Origin: an uncultured Bacteroidota bacterium
GTDB taxonomy: Bacteria > Bacteroidota > Bacteroidia > Chitinophagales > Chitinophagaceae
Direction: 5' to 3'
Assembly: GCA_903904855.1 (NCBI GenBank)
Contig: CAIVEH010000128.1
Location: 1-34,443 of the forward strand
Length of the DNA stretch: 34,443 nucleotides
The notes under the pieces were generated by a model that saw nothing but the letters and a program-made list of their open reading frames with translations, did no database searches and had not been told where the DNA came from. The position numbers and the translations under genes were made by a program. Positions 21,666 through 31,458 of the stretch are shown piece after piece. How positions within the stretch are numbered: position 1 is the first letter of the stretch; each line of letters starts with the position of its first letter.

Positions 21666-23162
21666 ATGAAACAGGCTTACTCTAATATCCTGATATGTAT
21701 TTTATCTGTAGCAGCTAATGCACAACCGGTTACTCCGGTTAACAGATCACTGGCGGATAGCCTGCCAAGGTTAATAGCACATGCCGGTATTTATACTGTG
21801 CGCACCGGCGGTTGCCCTGATTACTATTATATCATGCAGGGCGATTCAACCACTTATACCTACTCTGCAAACCGGGGAGGAGACCTGAACCATGCAATGT
21901 ATTTTGATATCAGCAGAACGTATAAATACGATACAACCATACATGGATTTAAGAATGTAGTTTTTGACAGTACTGTGCAGACTTTTGATGGTAATAACCG
22001 CCTGCTGACGAATATTATAAATAACTACAGAAAAACTGTTTACACTTACGACAACAATGACCGGGTTTTGGCTGAAGCCATTTATGAGCAACCTTATTTG
22101 TTTAACAAATGGATGTATTCCCAGAATTTCATCTACACTTACGATGCTTCCGGAAATCTGCTGCAATCAATTCAGCAAATGGGAGACACCAGTAATGTTT
22201 GGCACAACCAATTGCAAACAAAAAATACCTATAATACTGATGATAAACTGGTGCACAGCCTGTATCAGACAGCCAATATGGCTACGAACGTCTGGGTAAA
22301 TAGTTCACAGAGCCTGTATAATTATGGTAACAATTATCATTACCAGGAAAATGCGATTCAAAACTGGGATACTACCAATAATGCATGGGTTGATTTCGGC
22401 AGGTTTACAAGATATACTGACCATTTTGGCAGCGATAGTTTTAAAAATTTCCGTTACTGGTATGCTTCACTGAACGATTATGGATGTTCGGGCACCGACA
22501 GCATGTTTACCTACGATCTGAAGCATCGTCTGAGTACAGTTGAGGGCACATGGTATTACGGCGGTGCAGTTGGATGCGGATCAGAAACATCTTTGATGCA
22601 GCATTATGTTTATGACGACCAGGGTAGAATGATAGCAGATACCACTAATGACGGTTTTGGATTATTCAGTGACTTTTACGGCAATCTGCCACAGATTGTC
22701 ACCTTCAACGATGATGGTAACCATAGCACTACTTATTATACCTATAACAGGTTCGGACAAATAACCTCAGCTATTTCCGGATTAGATACAGACAGGTATT
22801 ATTATGATGATGCCATTCTGGTTCGTGACAGTACACAACATGCACAGGATAGTATTAATAATCTCAGCCATGGAACTAATACACTACCCGATACAACTGT
22901 TCACGGCTACTATAATATGCATGTTTTCCCGGTACCAGCCAGCGATCTGCTTACCATCGATTTAAGGTGGGATACTGCCCGATCATTTTCAGCTTCACTA
23001 ATCTGTATTGATGGCAAGACATTAAGTAAGTGGGACGAACAGGCTACAAAGCACTATATCAAAAGTATACCTGTTAATAACATTCCGGCCGGCAGCTATA
23101 TTTTAAAAATCAGTTTCGACAAAGGGGATATAATAAAACGGATAGTAGTAGCACACAGGTAA
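21666..23162 (+). CDS. Secreted T9SS cargo protein with tyrosine-rich YD-like repeats
   Basis: A 498-residue protein with a signal peptide ending near ANAQ (residue 20). The central region is rich in Tyr, Asn and Asp and holds YD-like units such as VYTYDNNDRVLAEA, IYTYDASGNLLQS, TYDLKHRLSTVEGTWYY and VYDDQGRMIADT, short versions of the beta-hairpin repeats of RHS/YD proteins. The C-terminal 75 residues form a type A T9SS sorting domain (VFPVPASDLLTID ... AGSYILKISFDKGDIIKRIVV). It is exported across the outer membrane and attached or released. No catalytic motif is seen; the function is unknown. Confidence 0.8.
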   Translation: MKQAYSNILICILSVAANAQPVTPVNRSLADSLPRLIAHAGIYTVRTGGCPDYYYIMQGDSTTYTYSANRGGDLNHAMYFDISRTYKYDTTIHGFKNVVFDSTVQTFDGNNRLLTNIINNYRKTVYTYDNNDRVLAEAIYEQPYLFNKWMYSQNFIYTYDASGNLLQSIQQMGDTSNVWHNQLQTKNTYNTDDKLVHSLYQTANMATNVWVNSSQSLYNYGNNYHYQENAIQNWDTTNNAWVDFGRFTRYTDHFGSDSFKNFRYWYASLNDYGCSGTDSMFTYDLKHRLSTVEGTWYYGGAVGCGSETSLMQHYVYDDQGRMIADTTNDGFGLFSDFYGNLPQIVTFNDDGNHSTTYYTYNRFGQITSAISGLDTDRYYYDDAILVRDSTQHAQDSINNLSHGTNTLPDTTVHGYYNMHVFPVPASDLLTIDLRWDTARSFSASLICIDGKTLSKWDEQATKHYIKSIPVNNIPAGSYILKISFDKGDIIKRIVVAHR

Positions 23163-23270
23163 TGAATAAGAAAACCTGATTCATTCCATCGATCGTCTTT
23201 ATAAATTGAATGCCCTGACAGCGCCTTTGTTATAATAGAATCAGAATGAGAGAGACTATATAAAAACAAA

Positions 23271-23302
23271 AGAGGTGCGCAATTACAAAATCGCGCACCT
23301 CT
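23271..23302. terminator. Strong bidirectional terminator
   Basis: AGAGGTGCGC at 23271-23280 pairs perfectly with GCGCACCTCT at 23293-23302 over a 12-base loop. It is flanked by AAAAACAAA on the left and GAAAAAACATTTATTTTTT on the right. It serves the convergent genes ending at 23162 and 23320. Confidence 0.85.
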
Positions 23303-23319
23303 GAAAAAACATTTATTTT

Positions 23320-26160
23320 TTATCGGGAGATTACAAAATGGAAAATCTGGTTTCCGGTTTCTGTATTTACGCGCAGCATATAAGAACCAGAAATCAGGCT
23401 GCCTGCGCTTATCTGCTCACTGATAGCGCCATTCACCGGAATAGCCACACCGCTGAGCACCACCTGGCCCAATACATTGATCACCTCATAATTCACCGCT
23501 TTGCAGCTGTTGCAATCTACCGTTCCGCTCAGGGTAAAATTACCGGTATTCGGATTAGGGAACAGGTTAAGGCTGCCGGTTGCATGCAACTGATTCACAT
23601 CAAGGTATCCCGCACGGATCGCAATATGATTACTTACGCCGGACGCTATAGGCGCCTGGCATGGCGGATTGCCCGATACCACGCAATACACGGTATCATT
23701 ATGGTAAACAGCCCATGCAAAAGATGAGCCGGTAGCGCCGGGTTGCAGCACACCGTTTACATACCAGTGGTATACAGGCAGTGTTCCACCCCAGGTTACG
23801 TTTGCATTGAAAGTGATTATCTCACCTATATAGTACGCAGAATCACTATGCTCTGTGGTGATGGTAACAACAGGCGATACAGAATCAGGGTATACATTAA
23901 TTGCGAAAGTATCTACAACGGTATCCTTAACCGAGCAGATATGGCTTGTAACCATGTAGCACATTACCACATCGCCATGAACAGGATGATACTTTAAAGT
24001 ATCCCCCGAGCCTGGTGCCGGTAAAGGTATTGATGCGAATTTCTTCCAGTAATATGTTGGTGTGCCACCATTAACAGGATGGGCAATAAATGAATCGAGG
24101 AAGCCCGAACATACCGGATTGGCAGGGCCTGTAACAGTCACCGATGCAGGCAGTGGTGGCAGTACGGTAAATGGAATAGTAGAAAAACAGCCATTGGGCA
24201 TGGTATAAGAAATATGCACAAGGCCGGCGCTGATACCTGTTACAAATCCGGAAGAATCTATTACCTGGGCTGTGGCCAGACTCGTACTACTCCATACACC
24301 ACCAGGTGTTGAATCAGAAAGAGTGGTTGTTGCACCCTGGCATATTGCCGAATCGCCATGAATTGCAAAAGGCGACGTGCCTGTATTCACAACTGCGCTG
24401 GTGCGGCATCCTGTTAGAATCAGTGTATAATAAATAGTATCTGTTATACCAACAACCGAGCAGGTAACAACCCCAGAGGGAGACACAGTTGCCAATGAAT
24501 TACTGCTGGTCCATGAACCACCTGGAGTAGCATCACTAAGCACTGTACCAAGACCCACACAAATAGCAGTAGGACCGGTTATAGGTGCAGGAAGAGGATT
24601 AATCGTGAGGGCATGTGTACGGGACGGGCAACCAAGCATTGTATAGAAAATCGTTACAGGACCGCTGCCAACAGGAGTAACAATGCCAAAAACTCCTGAA
24701 GCAGAAACTGTAGCTATACTGGTGTTGCTGGAACTCCAAACACCACCACTGGTAGCGTCCACAAGATCTGTGGGGATATCCTGGCAGGTAGAATTGGCGC
24801 CGGTTATCTGTAGTGCGGTATCATTAATGGTAATTGGCAGGGGTGTGGCATTACAGCCACCTACTGTATAACTGACAATATTCGGCCCTGCTGCAATAGG
24901 GGTTACCACGCCGGTACCACTTATTGTGGCAATTGCCGGATTATTGAGGCTCCAGGTACCTCCGCCTGACGCATCGGTATAAGTGGCTGTTGAGGTTACA
25001 CAAAGTGAAAGTGGCCCTGTAACTGCCGCTGGTAATGAATTTACAGTAACCGATAGACTTGTAGTTGAAAAAGAGCAACCTCCGTTAACCGTACAAATAA
25101 TATTGGCTACACCAGTTGCAACCGGTGTGGCAACACCTGTAGTACTTCCGATAGTAATCACCGAAGTATTGCTTGAACTCCATGTAATAACACCTGCTCC
25201 TGCAGTTGGGTTGGTATAAGTACCGGAAAGCGTAACACCAAAACAATAAAAAGTCGGGCCGCTTATTGTGCCTGCGGCAGGAAGAGCCGGGGCAGTGATT
25301 GTTACAACTCCGTTTCCGATATGGAATCCCGGAGTATGAATAACGCCAGATGTTGTAACCGGATTAGCATAAGAAGAGCCACCGCCGCCACCTGTCCAGC
25401 AACCGCCGCCGCCGCCAAAGTAACCGCCGCCACCACCGCCGCCAATACCACCATCTGGATTATTATTGCCGCCAACACCTGAAGTGCCTGCGCCTCCGGT
25501 TGTGTAAGGGGGTATTCCGCAACATACAACGCCACCAACGCCACCTCCCACCGGAGTACCGCCACCGGCTGGAATTACAGTAGTATAACCCAGACCCAGA
25601 ATTGTTGCAACGCAAGTAACTGCATCCGCGCCCGATATGCCACCGCCATCACCGCCAGGCTGATCACCTGTGCATGGGGTGCCATTAAATCCTGCGCCGC
25701 CACCGCCTGCAGCTACTATCTGGCGGTTGACCAGGCCATAGGGCGCTACTCGTATATCCGATGCTCCGCCTCCTGCACCACCTGTCCAGGTAGGTGAAAC
25801 TGTAGACCATGGACTAGCATTACCACCACCGTTATATCCACCGAGAGCTACAGCGCCCGTTCCATCAGCCCCTACGCCGCCTACTTTTATATCTAATACT
25901 GCTCCGGGTACTACAGTTAAGGTAGCTTCTACCCGCCCACCATTGCCTGGGGTTGTAGCGGTTATTCCGCCGGTAACCGGACCAACTGCACCACCGGAAG
26001 CGCCTTGCGCATCAACAGTAACACAGGTAACACCTGCTGGCACTGTATAGGTCTGCACTGTCCCGGTATAATTAAATATAGCTGTCTGACCATTGACAAT
26101 ATTGCTAGATGTAATAAACAGTACTAAAAGCAGATTGAAGAAGGAAAAAGTCCTTGTCAT
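23320..26160 (-). CDS. Large secreted T9SS adhesin-like protein: Gly-rich domain plus Ig-like repeats
   Basis: A 946-residue protein with start ATG 26160 (MTRTFSFFNLLLVLF), chosen because it gives a clean signal peptide ending near NGQ; an ATG at 26202 adds 14 residues. Residues about 28-275 form a glycine-rich beta domain beginning FNYTGTVQTYTVPAGVTCVTVDAQGASGG. Five repeats of about 72 residues follow, of BIG2/Ig-like type with the pattern ICxGxxTxLSDxTPGGxWSS...ATVS..GVVTG and one Cys near each end. Two further Ig-like domains and a T9SS type A sorting domain (LNLFPNPNTGNFTLSG ... GSYMLRVNTETG) complete it. It is probably a surface or matrix protein. The paralogue at 31459-34098 has the same layout. 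Confidence 0.85.
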   Translation of the reverse strand: MTRTFSFFNLLLVLFITSSNIVNGQTAIFNYTGTVQTYTVPAGVTCVTVDAQGASGGAVGPVTGGITATTPGNGGRVEATLTVVPGAVLDIKVGGVGADGTGAVALGGYNGGGNASPWSTVSPTWTGGAGGGASDIRVAPYGLVNRQIVAAGGGGAGFNGTPCTGDQPGGDGGGISGADAVTCVATILGLGYTTVIPAGGGTPVGGGVGGVVCCGIPPYTTGGAGTSGVGGNNNPDGGIGGGGGGGYFGGGGGCWTGGGGGSSYANPVTTSGVIHTPGFHIGNGVVTITAPALPAAGTISGPTFYCFGVTLSGTYTNPTAGAGVITWSSSNTSVITIGSTTGVATPVATGVANIICTVNGGCSFSTTSLSVTVNSLPAAVTGPLSLCVTSTATYTDASGGGTWSLNNPAIATISGTGVVTPIAAGPNIVSYTVGGCNATPLPITINDTALQITGANSTCQDIPTDLVDATSGGVWSSSNTSIATVSASGVFGIVTPVGSGPVTIFYTMLGCPSRTHALTINPLPAPITGPTAICVGLGTVLSDATPGGSWTSSNSLATVSPSGVVTCSVVGITDTIYYTLILTGCRTSAVVNTGTSPFAIHGDSAICQGATTTLSDSTPGGVWSSTSLATAQVIDSSGFVTGISAGLVHISYTMPNGCFSTIPFTVLPPLPASVTVTGPANPVCSGFLDSFIAHPVNGGTPTYYWKKFASIPLPAPGSGDTLKYHPVHGDVVMCYMVTSHICSVKDTVVDTFAINVYPDSVSPVVTITTEHSDSAYYIGEIITFNANVTWGGTLPVYHWYVNGVLQPGATGSSFAWAVYHNDTVYCVVSGNPPCQAPIASGVSNHIAIRAGYLDVNQLHATGSLNLFPNPNTGNFTLSGTVDCNSCKAVNYEVINVLGQVVLSGVAIPVNGAISEQISAGSLISGSYMLRVNTETGNQIFHFVISR

Positions 26161-26612
26161 AATCAGGGTTTTAATTGGTTTAGAATAAAAATTATTGTAC
26201 ATGCTTAAACAATATTTACCGGTAAATACATAATGCCTGTAGCTAATGTATGTATTTTTTTTGAGAATTGCAGATATATTTTCTAAAAAAAGTGAATAAG
26301 CTATACATTTATAAAACGTAATTTCATATTTAATTACTAAAGATGAAGTTGCAAAACATAAATAAAATAATCAACCATAATAACCACTTTATCAAAAATA
26401 ACTGGTAGTTAAAATTATTTTATGCGCGAAATTTGCACTAAATGATTCCTGGGTTCTTCATTCTCCTTAACAAGAAAAGCAGACTAGCTCCTATTGTATC
26501 ACCTACTCATTTCAGTAAATATCTCATAATTCACTTCTTTACAGAAATTACAATACAAAATACCGCCTTAAAAGAACATATTACATCTATTCATACCGTG
26601 ATTCCAGTCTGA
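26161..26612. other. Gene-free gap with two inverted repeats
   Basis: The palindrome TATTTACCGGTAAATA at 26213-26228 is perfect over 16 bases. An overlapping 9-bp hairpin (26224-26232 with 26249-26257) is followed rightward by a run of eight T. The palindrome lies 53-68 bases upstream of the T9SS gene start at 26160 and could be its operator. The rest is AT-rich; I see no open frame or RNA gene in it. Confidence 0.5.
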
Positions 26613-27653
26613 TTATGTCTTTCCTGGTTTCAGCCTTCGCTTCAATTCTATACCAATATCCTTAAATGACTGAAAATTCAACGGAAATTCAAATACAACA
26701 TGAATAAAACTCAGCAGAAATAACGCCATTATGCCGGTTTTGTAATCAGAAATATAAAGAGCTACAGAAAGCAGCCACAAAACCAGTACAGTAATCAGCG
26801 ATTTCCGGGGCACCTGGTGCCACTTAATTATTGATGTTTTACTGAACCAGTTGAGATAATGATAAGTATAGGCAAATGCTACAAACCGCGCAAGGATAAT
26901 ACCCGTTGAGGAAAAATAAATCATATTCCTTGTAGCCTCGATATGCAGAAATGCATCGAACAACTGCTGACTATACATGAAAAACGTAGCATCGTAAGTC
27001 TTTTCAGCGTAGGGAGATGGAGAGGTTATTACATGAGGAAATAATAAAAACAAACTTGCAGTACAGACAATAAAAACAACCAGTGAAAGAATACCTGATG
27101 TGCTTTTGCTCTTAAGTGCGCCAGTTAGTATAAACGCTCCTGTAAACAAATATACATGCACCAGCGTAGGTAGCAATACAGCAAACAGGATGAACATGAA
27201 TTTTTCGCTGTGAAATGCATAACCAATTATAGCCAGAATCAAAAAACCAACTACCCTTTTAACTGTTTCCTTCGTGATTATAAGAATGGCAGAGCCTGCG
27301 AAAGCCACAAAAATTATGGCAGAAACGCTGTGACTTATGAATGTAAAGAAACTGTCAATTTCTGCGGTCATTATAATATGCCCATCAGTATCCTTTGGAC
27401 CCCACATGAAATAAAAATAGGGCAACACATTGGGTATAGTTATAAGCAAAGCTAATATGCCCAGCAGGATAAAATCTTTTTTACCGGGACTGAAACACTG
27501 GCGTTTATGGAGCCAGGTAATTTCGGTCAGATAATGTAATGGCCCCAGTATGGCATAGGAAAATAGAAACAACTCAAACGGCATTATGAACGCGACAATA
27601 CAAGATAGTATCATCAACCCGATATTGAGATAATTTATCTGGTTTGTGTTCAT
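26613..27653 (-). CDS. Polytopic membrane protein of unknown function
   Basis: A 346-residue protein with about nine or ten hydrophobic helices. Histidines recur at helix ends in similar settings: GPLHYLTEITWLH (about 37-49), LPTLVHVYLFTG, AYTYHYLNWF and LSFIHVVFEFPLNF. Such spacing could mark a membrane di-iron or heme enzyme, distantly like Brp/Blh or fatty-acid hydroxylase families, but I do not recognise a family and assign no activity. The C terminus is basic (ELKRRLKPGK) and probably cytoplasmic. It is leftward, about 70 bases downstream of lgt, and could share its transcript. Confidence 0.7.
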   Translation of the reverse strand: MNTNQINYLNIGLMILSCIVAFIMPFELFLFSYAILGPLHYLTEITWLHKRQCFSPGKKDFILLGILALLITIPNVLPYFYFMWGPKDTDGHIIMTAEIDSFFTFISHSVSAIIFVAFAGSAILIITKETVKRVVGFLILAIIGYAFHSEKFMFILFAVLLPTLVHVYLFTGAFILTGALKSKSTSGILSLVVFIVCTASLFLLFPHVITSPSPYAEKTYDATFFMYSQQLFDAFLHIEATRNMIYFSSTGIILARFVAFAYTYHYLNWFSKTSIIKWHQVPRKSLITVLVLWLLSVALYISDYKTGIMALFLLSFIHVVFEFPLNFQSFKDIGIELKRRLKPGKT

Positions 27654-27720
27654 AAAAAGATTTATTCCTCTTGTAATGGTAATCGAGATAAATATAGCTA
27701 TTTTACGCAGTCAGGCATAG

Positions 27721-28992
27721 CTAACCACCGGAATTTATTGGGTTATCAGGCAAGGTCGCTTTTTCCTTATAAAACAGAAGCAGGGAAGCACCTGTAATTA
27801 CCAGCACAACAGATAATAATTCGGCTTGTGTAGGGTGAATAAATCCAAAGTTGTATTTGTAATTCACCCTTATCAGTTCTACAAAAAAACGCTCAACACC
27901 AACCAGTATCAGGTAAGTTCCGAACATCTGAAGTGTGCGGGTGAATTTCTCCCGAAGGGCCCATAAAACAAAAAACAAAATAATGCACACTATTGCCTCA
28001 TAGATAGGAGTTGGAAAAACACTGACCGGCAATACGTTGCAGTAGTCGCCTGTGCAGCCCGCTATTGGTATGCCTTCATGCCCTACATTGTTCGGATAAT
28101 TCATACCACAAAGCCATCTGGGTAACCACGAAGGAGCTGCAAAAAAAGCATGGTCAGTACCACCAGTCATCTGAGTTATATAATGATTATCGGTGGCAGT
28201 TGATGCTCTGAGTGTTCCATCAGGCCCGGTAACATATGCAGTGTTGTAAATACCCCAATCGCCGTCACCACTCAACTGGCATCCCAGTCGCCCTATTCCA
28301 TATGCAAGCATGATACCTGGTGCAGCTGCATCGCACATATGCCTGAAGGGGATATTATGTCTTTTGGTGTAAAAATAAAAACAGATTGTAGCCAGTATAA
28401 GACCTCCTAAAAAAGTAAGTCCGCTCGATGAAGTCAGGCTCTGAATCGGGTTTTTAATAAAATCATCCCATGTTTCCAGTGCATTAAAAATTTTTGCCCC
28501 GGCAAGCCCGCCTATTGCAGCTACAACAACAATCTCAGTTATCAGCTCGTGTGGGTAAACAGCTATCTTTTTTATCTTTATTTCAGGCAACTCCTGTTTT
28601 TTGCCTTCATAATACTTCCAGAATCCAAGTGCAGCAGCGCCGGCAATACCTAATAACCAGCTTCCTTTTAAAGACATTACATATCCCATAGGGTCAGGAG
28701 AAACCTCTGATGTATGCCCGAAAACGCCCCCGATTTTAAACCCTAAAAGAAAACCAGTAAATGCCGAAAGAGCCAACTCCAGCAACGATAATTTCTTCCC
28801 GATTTCAAGTGTTTGATACTGCGGCTGTAGTAAGCCTTGTTTTTCCTTTCTTCTCAGTTCCTGTGAGGTGGCCCAGGCAGCGCCCATAAATGATAAAGCC
28901 ACAAGAAACCCGAATGTTTTAAACAAGCTTAGCCATCCGGGCATGGGTGAGCCGGTAAGTGATTGCAACAAGTACTGGAAATCAGGATACAT
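27721..28992 (-). CDS. lgt: Prolipoprotein diacylglyceryl transferase
   Basis: Lgt transfers diacylglycerol from phosphatidylglycerol to the lipobox cysteine of prelipoproteins, the first step of lipoprotein maturation. The signature AYGIGRLGCQLSGDGDWG (230-247) carries the essential Arg (R235) and Gly, followed later by PTPIYEA and the C-terminal helix VGVERFFVELIRVN. At 423 residues it is longer than the E. coli enzyme (about 290). The extra length lies mainly in an N-terminal part and a soluble/membrane insertion around residues 42-140, as often seen in Bacteroidota. The window encodes at least four lipoprotein substrates. Confidence 0.93.
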   Translation of the reverse strand: MYPDFQYLLQSLTGSPMPGWLSLFKTFGFLVALSFMGAAWATSQELRRKEKQGLLQPQYQTLEIGKKLSLLELALSAFTGFLLGFKIGGVFGHTSEVSPDPMGYVMSLKGSWLLGIAGAAALGFWKYYEGKKQELPEIKIKKIAVYPHELITEIVVVAAIGGLAGAKIFNALETWDDFIKNPIQSLTSSSGLTFLGGLILATICFYFYTKRHNIPFRHMCDAAAPGIMLAYGIGRLGCQLSGDGDWGIYNTAYVTGPDGTLRASTATDNHYITQMTGGTDHAFFAAPSWLPRWLCGMNYPNNVGHEGIPIAGCTGDYCNVLPVSVFPTPIYEAIVCIILFFVLWALREKFTRTLQMFGTYLILVGVERFFVELIRVNYKYNFGFIHPTQAELLSVVLVITGASLLLFYKEKATLPDNPINSGG

Positions 28993-29222
28993 GCCCGCGA
29001 AATTAGTTGAATAGTTTTATGTTTCTGTTATTTCACAGAAGCATACAATTGAAAATTAACTAAAAGAACTTTTCCGGCTATATTTAATGCCAGATCCTAT
29101 TCCAAAATATCACAATCAGATAAAAAAATATGCCAGAAATTGAAAATGGTGGAAGTTGCATAAAAATGCAATTTCCCATCTCCTTCTGCTATTTTATTTT
29201 GACTACTGGTTGCAAACAAAAA

Positions 29223-31376
29223 TCACTTCGAATTCAGTGCCTGCTCATAGGCCGGCGGTATCTGGTTATACCCAAGGGCGCGGGCCTTCTTCACATCTGC
29301 CATCGCCTGTGCCTTGTTTCCTTTCTGCATAAATAACAAGGAACGGGCAAAATATACTTCACCATTATCTGGAGCCAGGGCCAGGCATGTCTGAAAATCT
29401 TTCATGGCCTCATCCAGTCGTCCCATGCGGGTCAGCAATCTGCCCCGGTTCAGATGTGGCGCCATAATATCCGGATTCTGGGAAATGGATATAGCATAAT
29501 GCACCAGGGCCGAATCGTAACGCTGCGTCATATCAAAGAAATTACCATAATTACTATGCGCTTCAGGGAAGTAAGGCCTGTTTTTTATAGCTTCATGGAA
29601 ACAATAGTTCGAAGAATCAAAATTATGACTGATGGCATAGATTATAGCCAGGCCCAGGTAAGCGTTTGGTCCCTCATCTGTCAATGGCAACGACAATGCT
29701 TTCCAGTAAAATTGCTTTGCCCTGGCAAAATGGTACTGCATAGTAGCAGGATTACTGTTCCCTTCAGTCCGTTCCAGTTCGCCAAGCGAAATATGTGGAT
29801 TGACAAAGTTAGGTTGCAGTCTTATGGCCTCATTCAGAAAATAAACAGAAGAGTCGTAATACAACTTGCGCTCTGCAGGGTTTACCGCATCATTATATTT
29901 GTTGAAATAATTAAAGCCCAGGTTATTCCAGGCATTGGGTGCATCGTGTGGTTCTTTTTCAATTTCATCGCGCCACAGCGAATTGGTATCATACCATACT
30001 TTGCACCTCTCATTGCTCAGGTAACCAATTATCAGTACATAGACGATTGTAACGGCAAGTGCGGCATAACCCTGTTTTTTATTTTTACCCTGCTCAAAAA
30101 AGCCGGATACAAACCAGCCGGCAATAAAAAACAATCCCAGGTACGGAATGTAAGTATACCTGTCGGCTATAATAGCGCCTCCCACCGGTAAAAACTGCAG
30201 TAATAATATAATATTAACCAGGAAGAATAGCACTCCGAAAACAACCACCTTGATCTTACGGCCAAAGTACCAAACCAGGAATATTATTACAGCCACTATA
30301 GCCAGATAAATATAATAGAGTGGCGGGAGTGCTCCATTTACCTTTAACGGATACGGATAAAAATTGCACAGTTTTACCGGTACTATTGCCTTCCATAAAT
30401 AGGTAAAGAGGGCATAGGTTCCTAATGCCATTCTTTCCACAAAATTATATGCTGTATTATCTGAATCAAGTGACCCAAATTTTTTCTGATCATGAATCGA
30501 TTGTATACCAAAGAACAGAGAAATGGCAAATAAGGGGAGTTTGTCAAGCAAAACCCGGTAATCCCAATTTTGTTTTTTAAAGAACCCGGCATTAAAAACT
30601 TTATGGTCTGAAAAACCATCAAGACCAAATAGTTTCCGATTCTCAAAGTAATCAATAAGAAATAAAGTAACCGGCAAAATAACTGCTACCGGTTTGCCCA
30701 GCAATGAGCAAAGAAATAGGAAGACCACTCCAAAATACCACATCAGTTTCCTCTTGCCCTCAGCCCTGATATAATATATCCACCCAACACATGCTGCCAT
30801 ATAAAAAATCCCGTAAACAACATCTTTACGACCTGCAAGCCAGGCTACAGATTCCATATGCATAGGGTGCAATCCGAATAATACAGCAGTAATTGCAGCA
30901 GCAAGCGGGCGTTTTGTAAGCAGGTTTACAAACCAGTAAACCAGCAATGTAACTCCTATATGAAACAACAAACTATCGAGATGATATAACCATGGCTCCA
31001 GGTGAACATTGCTGTATTCAATAGCATAGCTGAGGATAGTTAACGGATGGTAGTTACCCATTATCGAATTATCAAGCGAGAAAATATTGCGTATTCCTTC
31101 AACCGATAAATCTTTTATAATCTTGTTGTCTTTTATATATCCCGGGTCATCCCAGTTGGTCAGTTGATTATTGGTACAGGTATATAAAAACAGCCAGGTA
31201 AGGAATGTAATCCCTGCCATATAATATACATTTACAGATAACCTGAAACCCTTGCTCCCCTTTCCCGGAACAATAGCATTGCCTGCAGGCATCTTCAGAG
31301 GCCTGCTTTGCTGTGCTTGCTTATTATTTCCAGCTGGTTTTTCTGTTGCTGTTGGTGTATTCTTGCTTTTAGCCAT
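29223..31376 (-). CDS. GT-C-type membrane glycosyltransferase with C-terminal TPR repeats
   Basis: A 717-residue protein resembling TMTC/PMT-like GT-C enzymes. After a basic N-terminal tail (1-45) come about a dozen membrane helices. The first periplasmic loop has the acidic motif NWDDPGYI (74-81), the usual catalytic position, and a later helix region has GLHPMHMESVAWLAGRKDVVYG. From about residue 485 the protein is soluble with tetratricopeptide repeats (NAWNNLGFNYFNKYNDA, PEAHSNYGNFFDMTQRYDSALVHYA, APHLNRGRLLTRMGRLDEAMKDF). Such enzymes use lipid-linked sugars to glycosylate exported proteins. Its neighbours are T9SS cargo proteins, possible acceptors, but that is inference. Confidence 0.8.
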   Translation of the reverse strand: MAKSKNTPTATEKPAGNNKQAQQSRPLKMPAGNAIVPGKGSKGFRLSVNVYYMAGITFLTWLFLYTCTNNQLTNWDDPGYIKDNKIIKDLSVEGIRNIFSLDNSIMGNYHPLTILSYAIEYSNVHLEPWLYHLDSLLFHIGVTLLVYWFVNLLTKRPLAAAITAVLFGLHPMHMESVAWLAGRKDVVYGIFYMAACVGWIYYIRAEGKRKLMWYFGVVFLFLCSLLGKPVAVILPVTLFLIDYFENRKLFGLDGFSDHKVFNAGFFKKQNWDYRVLLDKLPLFAISLFFGIQSIHDQKKFGSLDSDNTAYNFVERMALGTYALFTYLWKAIVPVKLCNFYPYPLKVNGALPPLYYIYLAIVAVIIFLVWYFGRKIKVVVFGVLFFLVNIILLLQFLPVGGAIIADRYTYIPYLGLFFIAGWFVSGFFEQGKNKKQGYAALAVTIVYVLIIGYLSNERCKVWYDTNSLWRDEIEKEPHDAPNAWNNLGFNYFNKYNDAVNPAERKLYYDSSVYFLNEAIRLQPNFVNPHISLGELERTEGNSNPATMQYHFARAKQFYWKALSLPLTDEGPNAYLGLAIIYAISHNFDSSNYCFHEAIKNRPYFPEAHSNYGNFFDMTQRYDSALVHYAISISQNPDIMAPHLNRGRLLTRMGRLDEAMKDFQTCLALAPDNGEVYFARSLLFMQKGNKAQAMADVKKARALGYNQIPPAYEQALNSK

Positions 31377-31418
31377 TGCAGCATAAATATACTTTTCTCC
31401 GACTAGCTTACAAAAAAA

Positions 31419-31436
31419 AGCCCCTGAGAAGGGGCT
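31419..31436 (-). terminator. Intrinsic terminator of the 31459 T9SS gene
   Basis: AGCCCCT at 31419-31425 and AGGGGCT at 31430-31436 form a GC-rich 7-bp stem with loop GAGA. Leftward it is followed by eight T residues (complement of 31412-31419), a classic rho-independent terminator just after the stop at 31459. Confidence 0.85.
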
Positions 31437-31458
31437 ATTTTAAGAACTTAATTTCTTA

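Noticed and set aside
25380-25460. Runs of GCC/CCG triplets as a possible CRISPR or microsatellite locus
   Set aside because: They are in-frame glycine codons of a real domain, with no spacer-repeat periodicity.
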